Source of the DNA: Odiellus spinosus
Lineage: Eukaryota; Arthropoda; Arachnida; Opiliones; Phalangiidae
Direction: 5' to 3'
Length of the DNA: 64,000 nt
NCBI GenBank assembly: GCA_963920705.1
Contig: CAWUCO010000097.1
Coordinates: forward strand, 806,001 to 870,000
Shown here: piece after piece, positions 25,501-38,347 of the stretch
Numbering within the stretch: position 1 is the stretch's first letter
Layout of the letters: every line of letters begins with the position of its first letter
The notes under the pieces: model-generated
Database searches by the model: none
What the model saw: only the letters and a program-made list of their open reading frames with translations
Told to the model about the DNA's origin: nothing
Translations under genes and position numbers: made by a program

Positions 25501-26002
25501 GGTCTAAATTTTGTCTAAATCGCTTAAAAATCAAAAGTTTTGTGTCCATTTGAATCCAATAATCTTGGATTTTTAAGTGTTTTTGCTTAATTTTAACCAA
25601 TTTTATATTTGTCACAATTTTGCAATTTAGACAAAACCAAAGTCATTCGAAAGAGCAATTAATCGACAGTCTAAATAATAAGAGTTTTCAAAAATCCGTT
25701 GAAAAACAAGAAAAATATGGCCAATTCAAGAAATCATACAATATCAAAATAGTCAAATTTCAGATTTTAAAAATTCGCTTTTTGATATTAGATGTTTTTT
25801 GAATTGGCCATATTTTCCAGGTTTTTCAACGGATTTTCCAAAACTCTTGTTTTTTAGATAGACCAATATTTGCTCTTTCGAGTGGTCTAAATTTTGTCTA
25901 AATCGCTTAAAAATCAAAAGTTTTGTGTCCATTTGAATCCAATAATCTTGGATTTTTAAGTGTTTTTGCTTAATTTTAACCAATTTTATATTTGTCACAA
26001 TT
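22556..26002. repeat. Block II HOR, 9-monomer form (3,447 bp)
   Basis: The monomer order can be read as a-b-c-d-c-d'-e-e'-f. Type a has ccatg plus gtctaaatttggtc and ends at a cacaatttttaaattt junction. Type b has gaattgcccat with aaaaccc. Type c has gaaaaacaacaaaaat and ttggctatatt. Types d and d' have atcgaaatag and tttcgga, with gcccat or tttcccgg tails. Type e is the plain aatagtc copy, and f has taatcgacag (losing the ATG of taatggacag). The next occurrence of a starts at 26,003, so this unit is 9 x 383 bp. Confidence 0.8.
24987..25232 (-). other. Minus-strand open frame of the monomer, 81 codons, not considered a gene (example copy)
   Basis: This frame reads the complement of the spacer and the right arm. 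It opens at GTG; the first in-frame ATG (complement of gtgtccat) leaves 59 residues. Its middle is visibly related to the plus-strand peptide (shared FRQN, HSKEQ, NKSF, KSVEK, KYGQFKK) because the palindrome arms lie in the same reading phase. It is open in about 39 of 53 block II monomers, in about 11 of 58 in block I and essentially not in blocks III/IV, where gtcttaattttg or gttaattttg puts a TAA in the frame. No domain is recognised and no start context is evident. Confidence 0.8.
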
Positions 26003-28683
26003 TTGAAATTTAGACAAAACCAAAGTCATTCGAAAGAGCAATTAATGGACAGTCTAAATAATAAGAGTTTTCAAAAATCCGTTGAAAAACAAGAAAAATA
26101 TGGCCAATTCAAGAAATCATACAATATCAAAATAGTCAAATTTCAGATTTTAAAAATTCGCTTTTTAATATTAGATGTTTTTTGAATTGGCCATATTTTC
26201 CATGTTTTTCAACGGATTTTCCAAAACTCTTGTTTTTTAGATAGACCAATATTTGCTCTTTCGAGTGGTCTAAATTTGGTCTAAATCGCTTAAAAATCAA
26301 AAGTTTTGTGTCCATTTGAATCCAATAATCTTGGATTTTTAAGTGTTTTTGCTTAATTTTAACCAATTTTATATTTGTCACAATTTTTAAATTTAGACAA
26401 AACCAAAGTCATTCGAAAGAGCAATTAATGGACAGTCTAAATAATAAGAGTTTTCAAAAATCCGTTGAAAAACAAGAAAAATATGGCCAATTCAAGAAAT
26501 CATACAATATCAAAATAGTCAAATTTCAGATTTTAAAAATTCGCTTTTTGATATTAGATGTTTTTTGAATTGCCCATATTTTCCATGTTTTTCAACGGAT
26601 TTTCCAAAACCCTTGTTTTTTAGATAGACCAATATTTGCTCTTTCGAGTGGTCTTAATTTTGTCTAAATCGCTTTAAAATCAAAAGTTTTGTGTCCATTT
26701 GAATCCAATAATCTTGGATTTTTAAGCGTTTTTGCTTAATTTTAACCAATTTTATATTTGTCACAATTTTGCAATTTAGACAAAACCAAAGTCATTCGAA
26801 AGAGCAATTAATGGACAGTCTAAATAATAAGAGTTTTCAAAAATCCGTTGAAAAACAACAAAAATATGGCCAATTCAAGAAATCATACAATATCAAAATA
26901 GTCAAATTTCAGATTTTAAAAATTCGCTTTTTGATATTAGATGTTTTTTGAATTGCCCATATTTTCCATGTTTTTCAACGGATTTTCCAAAACCCTTGTT
27001 TTTTAGATAGACCAATATTTGCTCTTTCGAGTGGTCTTAATTTTGTCTAAATCGCTTTAAAATCAAAAGTTTTGTGTCCATTTGAATCCAATAATCTTGG
27101 ATTTTTAAGCGTTTTTGCTTAATTTTAACCAATTTTATATTTGTCACAATTTTGCAATTTAGACAAAACCAAAGTCATTCGAAAGAGCAATTAATGGACA
27201 GTCTAAATAATAAGAGTTTTCAAAAATCCGTTGAAAAACAACAAAAATATGGCCAATTCAAGAAATCATACAATATCAAAATAGTCAAATTTCAGATTTT
27301 AAAAATTCGCTTTTTGATATTAGATGTTTTTTGAATTGGCTATATTTTCCAGGTTTTTCAACGGATTTTCCAAAACTCTTGTTTTTTAGATAGACCAATA
27401 TTTGCTCTTTCGAGTGGTCTAAATTTGGTCTAAATCGCTTAAAAATCAAAAGTTTTGTGTCCATTTGAATCCAATAATCTTGGATTTTTAAGTGTTTTTG
27501 CTTAATTTTAACCAATTTTATATTTGTCACAATTTTGAAATTTAGACAAAACCAAAGTCATTCGAAAGAGCAATTAATGGACAGTCTAAATAATAAGAGT
27601 TTTCAAAAATCCGTTGAAAAACAAGAAAAATATGGCCAATTCAAGAAATCATACAATATCGAAATAGTCAAATTTCGGATTTTAAAAATTCGCTTTTTAA
27701 TATTAGATGTTTTTTGAATTGGCCATATTTTCCCGGTTTTTCAACGGATTTTCCAAAACTCTTGTTTTTTAGATAGACCAATATTTGCTCTTTCGAGTGG
27801 TCTAAATTTTGTCTAAATCGCTTAAAAATCAAAAGTTTTGTGTCCATTTGAATCCAATAATCTTGGATTTTTAAGTGTTTTTGCTTAATTTTAACCAATT
27901 TTATATTTGTCACAATTTTGAAATTTAGACAAAACCAAAGTCATTCGAAAGAGCAATTAATGGACAGTCTAAATAATAAGAGTTTTCAAAAATCCGTTGA
28001 AAAACAAGAAAAATATGGCCAATTCAAGAAATCATACAATATCAAAATAGTCAAATTTCAGATTTTAAAAATTCGCTTTTTGATATTAGATGTTTTTTGA
28101 ATTGGCCATATTTTCCAGGTTTTTCAACGGATTTTCCAAAACTCTTGTTTTTTAGATAGACCAATATTTGCTCTTTCGAGTGGTCTAAATTTTGTCTAAA
28201 TCGCTTAAAAATCAAAAGTTTTGTGTCCATTTGAATCCAATAATCTTGGATTTTTAAGTGTTTTTGCTTAATTTTAACCAATTTTATATTTGTCACAATT
28301 TTGCAATTTAGACAAAACCAAAGTCATTCGAAAGAGCAATTAATCGACAGTCTAAATAATAAGAGTTTTCAAAAATCCGTTGAAAAACAAGAAAAATATG
28401 GCCAATTCAAGAAATCATACAATATCAAAATAGTCAAATTTCAGATTTTAAAAATTCGCTTTTTGATATTAGATGTTTTTTGAATTGGCCATATTTTCCA
28501 GGTTTTTCAACGGATTTTCCAAAACTCTTGTTTTTTAGATAGACCAATATTTGCTCTTTCGAGTGGTCTAAATTTTGTCTAAATCGCTTAAAAATCAAAA
28601 GTTTTGTGTCCATTTGAATCCAATAATCTTGGATTTTTAAGTGTTTTTGCTTAATTTTAACCAATTTTATATTTGTCACAATT
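26003..28683. repeat. Block II HOR, 7-monomer form (2,681 bp)
   Basis: The order is a-b-c'-c-d'-e-f, followed by another type a at 28,684. Compared with the preceding 9-mer it lacks the d-c and e' monomers and has an additional c/b hybrid (c') at 26,769. Offsets show the relation: 22,556 to 26,003 is 3,447 bp, 24,471 to 27,535 is 3,064 bp, and 25,620 to 28,301 is 2,681 bp. Each step is a whole number of 383-bp monomers, so the copies differ by in-register loss and gain of monomers. Confidence 0.8.
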
Positions 28684-30597
28684 TTGAAATTTAGACAAAA
28701 CCAAAGTCATTCGAAAGAGCAATTAATGGACAGTCTAAATAATAAGAGTTTTCAAAAATCCGTTGAAAAACAAGAAAAATATGGCCAATTCAAGAAATCA
28801 TACAATATCAAAATAGTCAAATTTCAGATTTTAAAAATTCGCTTTTTAATATTAGATGTTTTTTGAATTGGCCATATTTTCCATGTTTTTCAACGGATTT
28901 TCCAAAACTCTTGTTTTTTAGATAGACCAATATTTGCTCTTTCGAGTGGTCTAAATTTGGTCTAAATCGCTTAAAAATCAAAAGTTTTGTGTCCATTTGA
29001 ATCCAATAATCTTGGATTTTTAAGTGTTTTTGCTTAATTTTAACCAATTTTATATTTGTCACAATTTTTAAATTTAGACAAAACCAAAGTCATTCGAAAG
29101 AGCAATTAATGGACAGTCTAAATAATAAGAGTTTTCAAAAATCCGTTGAAAAACAAGAAAAATATGGCCAATTCAAGAAATCATACAATATCAAAATAGT
29201 CAAATTTCAGATTTTAAAAATTCGCTTTTTGATATTAGATGTTTTTTGAATTGGCCATATTTTCCCGGTTTTTCAACGGATTTTCCAAAACTCTTGTTTT
29301 TTAGATAGACCAATATTTGCTCTTTCGAGTGGTCTAAATTTTGCCTAAATCGCTTAAAATCAAAAGTTTTGTGTCCATTTGAATCCAATAATCTTGGATT
29401 TTTAAGTGTTTTTGCTTAATTTTAACCAATTTTATATTTGTCACAATTTTGAAATTTAGACAAAACCAAAGTCATTCGAAAGAGCAATTAATGGACAGTC
29501 TAAATAATAAGAGTTTTCAAAAATCCGTTGAAAAACAAGAAAAATATGGTCAATTCAAGAAATCATACAATATCAAAATAGTCAAATTTCAGATTTTAAA
29601 AATTCGCTTTTTGATATTAGATGTTTTTTGAATTGGCCATATTTTCCAGGTTTTTCAACGGATTTTCCAAAACTCTTGTTTTTTAGATAGACCAATATTT
29701 GCTCTTTCGAGTGGTCTAAATTTTGTCTAAATCGCTTAAAAATCAAAAGTTTTGTGTCCATTTGAATCCAATAATCTTGGATTTTTAAGTGTTTTTGCTT
29801 AATTTTAACCAATTTTATATTTGTCACAATTTTGCAATTTAGACAAAACCAAAGTCATTCGAAAGAGCAATTAATCGACAGTCTAAATAATAAGAGTTTT
29901 CAAAAATCCGTTGAAAAACAAGAAAAATATGGCCAATTCAAGAAATCATACAATATCAAAATAGTCAAATTTCAGATTTTAAAAATTCGCTTTTTAATAT
30001 TAGATGTTTTTTGAATTGGCCATATTTTCCATGTTTTTCAACGGATTTTCCAAAACTCTTGTTTTTTAGATAGACCAATATTTGCTCTTTCGAGTGGTCT
30101 TAATTTTGTCTAAATCACTTAAAAATCAAAAGTTTTGTGTCCATTTGAATCCAATAATCTTGGATTTTTAAGTGTTTTTGCTTAATTTTAACCAATTTTA
30201 TATTTGTCACAATTTTGAAATTTAGACAAAACCAAAGTCATTCGAAAGAGCAATTAATGGACAGTCTAAATAATAAGAGTTTTCAAAAATCCGTTGAAAA
30301 ACAAGAAAAATATGGCCAATTCAAGAAATCATACAATATCGAAATAGTCAAATTTCGGATTTTAAAAATTCGCTTTTTAATATTAGATGTTTTTTGAATT
30401 GGCCATATTTTCCCGGTTTTTCAACGGATTTTCCAAAACTCTTGTTTTTTAGATAGACCAATATTTGCTCTTTCGAGTGGTCTAAATTTTGCCTAAATCG
30501 CTTAAAAATCAAAAGTTTTGTGTCCATTTGAATCCAATAATCTTGGATTTTTAAGTGTTTTTGCTTAATTTTAACCAATTTTATATTTGTCACAATT
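28684..30597. repeat. Block II HOR, shortened third copy
   Basis: It starts with the same type a monomer and cacaatttttaaattt junction (29,067), then departs. The second monomer has a tttcccgg tail instead of the gcccat tail, and lacks one A (cgcttaaaatcaaaag near 29,350), making that copy 382 bp. The f-type taatcgacag monomer at 29,832 has a different right half (ttttaatatt, ccatg, gtcttaattttg) from the f copies at 25,620 and 28,301, so it is a hybrid. It is followed by d' (30,215). Confidence 0.7.
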
Positions 30598-31362
30598 TTG
30601 AAATTTAGACAAAACCAAAGTCATTCGAAAGAGCAATTAATGGACAGTCTAAATAATAAGAGTTTTCAAAAATCCGTTGAAAAACAAGAAAAATATGGTC
30701 AATTCAAGAAATCATACAATATCAAAATAGTCAAATTTCAGATTTTAAAAATTCGCTTTTTGATATTAGATGTTTTTTGAATTGGCCATATTTTCCAGGT
30801 TTTTCAACGGATTTTCCAAAACTCTTGTTTTTTAGATAGACCAATATTTGCTCTTTCGAGTGGTCTAAATTTTGTCTAAATCGCTTAAAAATCAAAAGTT
30901 TTGTGTCCATTTGAATCCAATAATCTTGGATTTTTAATTGTTTTTGCTTAATTTTAACCAATTTTATATTTGTCACAATTTTGAAATTTAGACAAAACCA
31001 AAGTCATTCGAAAGAGCAATTAATGGACAGTCTAAATAATAAGAGTTTTCAAAAATCCGATGAAAAACAAGAAAAATATGGCCAATTCAAGAAATCATAC
31101 AATATCAAATAGTCAAATTTCGGATTTTAAAAATTCGCTTTTTAATCTTAGATGTTTTTTGAATTGGCCATATTTTCCCGGTTTTTCAACGGATTTTCCA
31201 AAACTCTTGTTTTTTAGATAGACCAATATTTGCTCTTTCGAGTGGTCTAAATTTTGTCTAAATCGCTTAAAAATCAAAAGTTTTGTGTCCATTTGAATCC
31301 AATAATCTTGGATTTTTAAGTGTTTTTGCTTAATTTTAACCAATTTTATATTTGTCACAATT

Positions 31363-33274
31363 TTGAAATTTAGACAAAACCAAAGTCATTCGAAAGAGCA
31401 ATTAATGGACAGTCTAAATAATAAGAGTTTTCAAAAATCCGTTGAAAAACAAGAAAAATATGGCCAATTCAAGAAATCATACAATATCAAATAGTCAAAT
31501 TTCGGATTTTAAAAATTCGCTTTTTAATCTTAGATGTTTTTTGAATTGGCCATATTTTCCCGGTTTTTCAACGGATTTTCCAAAACTCTTGTTTTTTAGA
31601 TAGACCAATATTTGCTCTTTCGAGTGGTCTAAATTTGGTCTAAATCGCTTAAAAATCAAAAGTTTTGTGTCCATTTGAATCCAATAATCTTGGATTTTTA
31701 AGTGTTTTTGCTTAATTTTAACCAATTTTATATTTGTCACAATTTTGAAATTTAGACAAAACCAAAGTCATTCGAAAGAGCAAAAAATGGACAGTCTAAA
31801 TAATAAGAGTTTTCAAAAATCCGATGAAAAACAAGAAAAATATGGCCAATTCAAGAAATCATACAATATCAAAATAGTCAAATTTCAGATTTTAAAAATT
31901 CGCTTTTTGATATTAGATGTTTTTTGAATTGCCCATATTTTCCATGTTTTTCAACGGATTTTCCAAAACCCTTGTTTTTTAGATAGACCAATATTTGCTC
32001 TTTCGAGTGGTCTTAATTTTGTCTAAATCGCTTTAAAATCAAAAGTTTTGTGTCCATTTGAATCCAATAATCTTGGATTTTTAAGTGTTTTTGCTTAATT
32101 TTAACCAATTTTATATTTGTCACAATTTTGAAATTTAGACAAAACCAAAGTCATTCGAAAGAGCAATTAATGGACAGTCTAAATAATAAGAGTTTTCAAA
32201 AATCCGATGAAAAACAAGAAAAATATGGCCAATTCAAGAAATCATACAATATCAAATAGTCAAATTTCGGATTTTAAAAATTCGCTTTTTAATCTTAGAT
32301 GTTTTTTGAATTGGCCATATTTTCCCGGTTTTTCAACGGATTTTCCAAAACTCTTGTTTTTTAGATAGACCAATATTTGCTCTCTCGAGTGGTCTAAATT
32401 TGGTCTAAATCGCTTAAAAATCAAAAGTTTTGTGTCCATTTGAATCCAATAATCTTGGATTTTTAAGTGTTTTTGCTTAATTTTAACCAATTTTATATTT
32501 GTCACAATTTTGAAATTTAGACAAAACCAAAGTCATTCGAAAGAGCAAAAAATGGACAGTCTAAATAATAAGAGTTTTCAAAAATCCGATGAAAAACAAG
32601 AAAAATATGGCCAATTCAAGAAATCATACAATATCAAAATAGTCAAATTTCAGATTTTAAAAATTCGCTTTTTGATATTAGATGTTTTTTGAATTGCCCA
32701 TATTTTCCATGTTTTTCAACGGATTTTCCAAAACCCTTGTTTTTTAGATAGACCAATATTTGCTCTTTCGAGTGGTCTTAATTTTGTCTAAATCGCTTTA
32801 AAATCAAAAGTTTTGTGTCCATTTGAATCCAATAATCTTGGATTTTTAAGTGTTTTTGCTTAATTTTAACCAATTTTATATTTGTCACAATTTTGAAATT
32901 TAGACAAAACCAAAGTCATTCGAAAGAGCAATTAATGGACAGTCTAAATAATAAGAGTTTTCAAAAATCCGATGAAAAACAAGAAAAATATGGCCAATTC
33001 AAGAAATCATACAATATCAAATAGTCAAATTTCGGATTTTAAAAATTCGCTTTTTAATCTTAGATGTTTTTTGAATTGGCCATATTTTCCCGGTTTTTCA
33101 ACGGATTTTCCAAAACTCTTGTTTTTTAGATAGACCAATATTTGCTCTTTCGAGTGGTCTAAATTTTGTCTAAATCGCTTAAAAATCAAAAGTTTTGTGT
33201 CCATTTGAATCCAATAATCTTGGATTTTTAAGTGTTTTTGCTTAATTTTAACCAATTTTATATTTGTCACAATT
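31363..33274. repeat. 765-bp dimer HOR, about 2.5 copies
   Basis: Monomers alternate between a 382-bp type (atcaaatagtc, ttttaatcttag, tttcccgg) anchored at 31,363, 32,128 and 32,893, and a 383-bp type (gagcaaaaaatgg, ccgatgaaaaac, gaattgcccat) anchored at 31,745 and 32,510. The gagcaaaaaatgg variant is seen only in these two copies, 765 bp apart. The segment anchored at 30,981 also recurs at 32,893, an offset of 1,912 bp (five monomers), matching up to about 31,784 and 33,696. This points to two overlapping exchange events. Confidence 0.8.
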
Positions 33275-33753
33275 TTGAAATTTAGACAAAACCAAAGTCA
33301 TTCGAAAGAGCAATTAATGGACAGTCTAAATAATAAGAGTTTTCAAAAATCCGTTGAAAAACAAGAAAAATATGGCCAATTCAAGAAATCATACAATATC
33401 AAATAGTCAAATTTCGGATTTTAAAAATTCGCTTTTTAATCTTAGATGTTTTTTGAATTGGCCATATTTTCCCGGTTTTTCAACGGATTTTCCAAAACTC
33501 TTGTTTTTTAGATAGACCAATATTTGCTCTTTCGAGTGGTCTAAATTTGGTCTAAATCGCTTAAAAATCAAAAGTTTTGTGTCCATTTGAATCCAATAAT
33601 CTTGGATTTTTAAGTGTTTTTGCTTAATTTTAACCAATTTTATATTTGTCACAATTTTGAAATTTAGACAAAACCAAAGTCATTCGAAAGAGCAATTAAT
33701 GGACAGTCTAAATAATAAGAGTTTTCAAAAATCCGATGAAAAACAAGAAAAAT

Positions 33754-36050
33754 ATGGGCAATTCAAGAAATCATACAATATCAAAATAGTCAAATTTCAG
33801 ATTTTAAAAATTCGCTTTTTGATATTAGATGTTTTTTGAATTGCCCATATTTTCCATGTTTTTCAACGGATTTTCCAAAACCCTTGTTTTTTAGATAGAC
33901 CAATATTTGCTCTTTCGAGTGGTCTTAATTTTGTCTAAATCGCTTTAAAATCAAAAGTTTTGTGTCCATTTGAATCCAATAATCTTGGATTTTTAAGCGT
34001 TTTTGCTTAATTTTAACCAATTTTATATTTGTCACAATTTTGCAATTTAGACAAAACCAAAGTCATTCGAAAGAGCAATTAATGGACAGTCTAAATAATA
34101 AGAGTTTTCAAAAATCCGTTGAAAAACAAGAAAAATATGGCCAATTCAAGAAATCATACAATATCAAAATAGTCAAATTTCAGATTTTAAAAATTCGCTT
34201 TTTGATATTAGATGTTGTTTGAATTGGCCATATTTTCCAGGTTTTTCAACGGATTTTCCAAAACTCTTGTTTTTTAGATAGACCAATATTTGCTCTTTCG
34301 AGTGGTCTAAATTTTGTCTAAATCGCTTAAAAATCAAAAGTTTTGTGTCCATTTGAATCCAATAATCTTGGATTTTTAAGTGTTTTTGCTTAATTTTAAC
34401 CAATTTTATATTTGTCACAATTTTGAAATTTAGACAAAACCAAAGTCATTCGAAAGAGCAATTAATGGACAGTCTAAATAATAAGAGTTTTCAAAAATCC
34501 GTTGAAAAACAAGAAAAATATGGCCAATTCAAGAAATCATACAATATCAAATAGTCAAATTTCGGATTTTAAAAATTTGCTTTTTAATATTAGATGTTTT
34601 TTGAATTGGCCATATTTTCCCGGTTTTTCAACGGATTTTCCAAAACTCTTGTTTTTTAGATAGACCAATATTTGCTCTCTCGAGTGGTCTAAATTTGGTC
34701 TAAATCGCTTAAAAATCAAAATTTTTGTGTCCATTTGAATCCAATAATCTTGGATTTTTAAGTGTTTTTGCTTAATTTTAACCAATTTTATATTTGTCAC
34801 AATTTTGAAATTTAGACAAAACCAAAGTCATTCGAAAGAGCAATTAATGGACAGTCTAAATAATAAGAGTTTTCAAAAATCCGATGAAAAACAAGAAAAA
34901 TATGGCCAATTCAAGAAATCATACAATATCAAAATAGTCAAATTTCAGATTTTAAAAATTCGCTTTTTGATATTAGATGTTTTTTGAATTGCCCATATTT
35001 TCCATGTTTTTCAACGGATTTTCCAAAACCCTTGTTTTTTAGATAGACCAATATTTGCTCTTTCGAGTGGTCTTAATTTTGTCTAAATCGCTTTAAAATC
35101 AAAAGTTTTGTGTCCATTTGAATCCAATAATCTTGGATTTTTAAGCGTTTTTGCTTAATTTTAACCAATTTTATATTTGTCACAATTTTGCAATTTAGAC
35201 AAAACCAAAGTCATTCGAAAGAGCAATTAATGGACAGTCTAAATAATAAGAGTTTTCAAAAATCCGTTGAAAAACAAGAAAAATATGGCCAATTCAAGAA
35301 ATCATACAATATCAAAATAGTCAAATTTCAGATTTTAAAAATTCGCTTTTTGATATTAGATGTTTTTTGAATTGGCCATATTTTCCATGATTTTCAACGG
35401 ATTTTCCAAAACTCTTGTTTTTTAGATAGACCAATATTTGCTCTTTCGAGTGGTCTAAATTTTGTCTAAATCGCTTAAAAATCAAAAGTTTTGTGTCCAT
35501 TTGAATCCAATAATCTTGGATTTTTAAGTGTTTTTGCTTAATTTTAACCAATTTTATATTTGTCACAATTTTGAAATTTAGACAAAACCAAAGTCATTCG
35601 AAAGAGCAATTAATGGACAGTCTAAATAATAAGAGTTTTCAAAAATCCGTTGAAAAACAAGAAAAATATGGCCAATTCAAGAAATCATACAATATCGAAA
35701 TAGTCAAATTTCGGATTTTAAAAATTCGCTTTTTAATATTAGATGTTTTTTGAATTGGTCATATTTTCCCGGTTTTTCAACGGATTTTCCAAAACTCTTG
35801 TTTTTTAGATAGACCAATATTTGCTCTTTCGAGTGGTCTAAATTTTGTCTAAATCGCTTAAATATCAAAAGTTTTGTGTCCATTTGAATCCAATAATCTT
35901 GGATTTTTAAGTGTTTTTGCTTAATTTTAACCAATTTTATATTTGTCACAATTTTGAAATTTAGACAAAACCAAAGTCATTCGAAAGAGCAATTAATGGA
36001 CAGTCTAAATAATAAGAGTTTTCAAAAATCCGTTGAAAAACAAGAAAAAT
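33754..36050. repeat. 2,297-bp tandem duplication, copy 1
   Basis: Six monomers (five of 383 and one of 382 bp) recur immediately downstream at an offset of 2,297 bp. Shared private markers: atgggcaattc at 33,754 and 36,051; gatgttgtttg near 34,210 and 36,507; aaaaatttgctt near 34,571 and 36,868; gctctctcgag near 34,675 and 36,972; caaaatttttgtg near 34,716 and 37,013; ccatgattttcaacgg near 35,391 and 37,688; ttggtcatatt near 35,756 and 38,053; aaatatcaaaag near 35,869 and 38,166. I saw no difference between the copies at the sites compared. The left boundary lies between the ccgatg/ccgttg difference and atgggcaattc. Confidence 0.9.
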
Positions 36051-38347
36051 ATGGGCAATTCAAGAAATCATACAATATCAAAATAGTCAAATTTCAGATT
36101 TTAAAAATTCGCTTTTTGATATTAGATGTTTTTTGAATTGCCCATATTTTCCATGTTTTTCAACGGATTTTCCAAAACCCTTGTTTTTTAGATAGACCAA
36201 TATTTGCTCTTTCGAGTGGTCTTAATTTTGTCTAAATCGCTTTAAAATCAAAAGTTTTGTGTCCATTTGAATCCAATAATCTTGGATTTTTAAGCGTTTT
36301 TGCTTAATTTTAACCAATTTTATATTTGTCACAATTTTGCAATTTAGACAAAACCAAAGTCATTCGAAAGAGCAATTAATGGACAGTCTAAATAATAAGA
36401 GTTTTCAAAAATCCGTTGAAAAACAAGAAAAATATGGCCAATTCAAGAAATCATACAATATCAAAATAGTCAAATTTCAGATTTTAAAAATTCGCTTTTT
36501 GATATTAGATGTTGTTTGAATTGGCCATATTTTCCAGGTTTTTCAACGGATTTTCCAAAACTCTTGTTTTTTAGATAGACCAATATTTGCTCTTTCGAGT
36601 GGTCTAAATTTTGTCTAAATCGCTTAAAAATCAAAAGTTTTGTGTCCATTTGAATCCAATAATCTTGGATTTTTAAGTGTTTTTGCTTAATTTTAACCAA
36701 TTTTATATTTGTCACAATTTTGAAATTTAGACAAAACCAAAGTCATTCGAAAGAGCAATTAATGGACAGTCTAAATAATAAGAGTTTTCAAAAATCCGTT
36801 GAAAAACAAGAAAAATATGGCCAATTCAAGAAATCATACAATATCAAATAGTCAAATTTCGGATTTTAAAAATTTGCTTTTTAATATTAGATGTTTTTTG
36901 AATTGGCCATATTTTCCCGGTTTTTCAACGGATTTTCCAAAACTCTTGTTTTTTAGATAGACCAATATTTGCTCTCTCGAGTGGTCTAAATTTGGTCTAA
37001 ATCGCTTAAAAATCAAAATTTTTGTGTCCATTTGAATCCAATAATCTTGGATTTTTAAGTGTTTTTGCTTAATTTTAACCAATTTTATATTTGTCACAAT
37101 TTTGAAATTTAGACAAAACCAAAGTCATTCGAAAGAGCAATTAATGGACAGTCTAAATAATAAGAGTTTTCAAAAATCCGATGAAAAACAAGAAAAATAT
37201 GGCCAATTCAAGAAATCATACAATATCAAAATAGTCAAATTTCAGATTTTAAAAATTCGCTTTTTGATATTAGATGTTTTTTGAATTGCCCATATTTTCC
37301 ATGTTTTTCAACGGATTTTCCAAAACCCTTGTTTTTTAGATAGACCAATATTTGCTCTTTCGAGTGGTCTTAATTTTGTCTAAATCGCTTTAAAATCAAA
37401 AGTTTTGTGTCCATTTGAATCCAATAATCTTGGATTTTTAAGCGTTTTTGCTTAATTTTAACCAATTTTATATTTGTCACAATTTTGCAATTTAGACAAA
37501 ACCAAAGTCATTCGAAAGAGCAATTAATGGACAGTCTAAATAATAAGAGTTTTCAAAAATCCGTTGAAAAACAAGAAAAATATGGCCAATTCAAGAAATC
37601 ATACAATATCAAAATAGTCAAATTTCAGATTTTAAAAATTCGCTTTTTGATATTAGATGTTTTTTGAATTGGCCATATTTTCCATGATTTTCAACGGATT
37701 TTCCAAAACTCTTGTTTTTTAGATAGACCAATATTTGCTCTTTCGAGTGGTCTAAATTTTGTCTAAATCGCTTAAAAATCAAAAGTTTTGTGTCCATTTG
37801 AATCCAATAATCTTGGATTTTTAAGTGTTTTTGCTTAATTTTAACCAATTTTATATTTGTCACAATTTTGAAATTTAGACAAAACCAAAGTCATTCGAAA
37901 GAGCAATTAATGGACAGTCTAAATAATAAGAGTTTTCAAAAATCCGTTGAAAAACAAGAAAAATATGGCCAATTCAAGAAATCATACAATATCGAAATAG
38001 TCAAATTTCGGATTTTAAAAATTCGCTTTTTAATATTAGATGTTTTTTGAATTGGTCATATTTTCCCGGTTTTTCAACGGATTTTCCAAAACTCTTGTTT
38101 TTTAGATAGACCAATATTTGCTCTTTCGAGTGGTCTAAATTTTGTCTAAATCGCTTAAATATCAAAAGTTTTGTGTCCATTTGAATCCAATAATCTTGGA
38201 TTTTTAAGTGTTTTTGCTTAATTTTAACCAATTTTATATTTGTCACAATTTTGAAATTTAGACAAAACCAAAGTCATTCGAAAGAGCAATTAATGGACAG
38301 TCTAAATAATAAGAGTTTTCAAAAATCCGTTGAAAAACAAGAAAAAT
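36051..38347. repeat. 2,297-bp tandem duplication, copy 2
   Basis: Second copy of 33,754-36,050, carrying the same rare variants at the same spacing. It ends where the next monomer reads atggccaattc rather than atgggcaattc, about 38,348. The apparent lack of differences over several diagnostic sites makes this one of the most recent duplications in the window. Confidence 0.9.
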
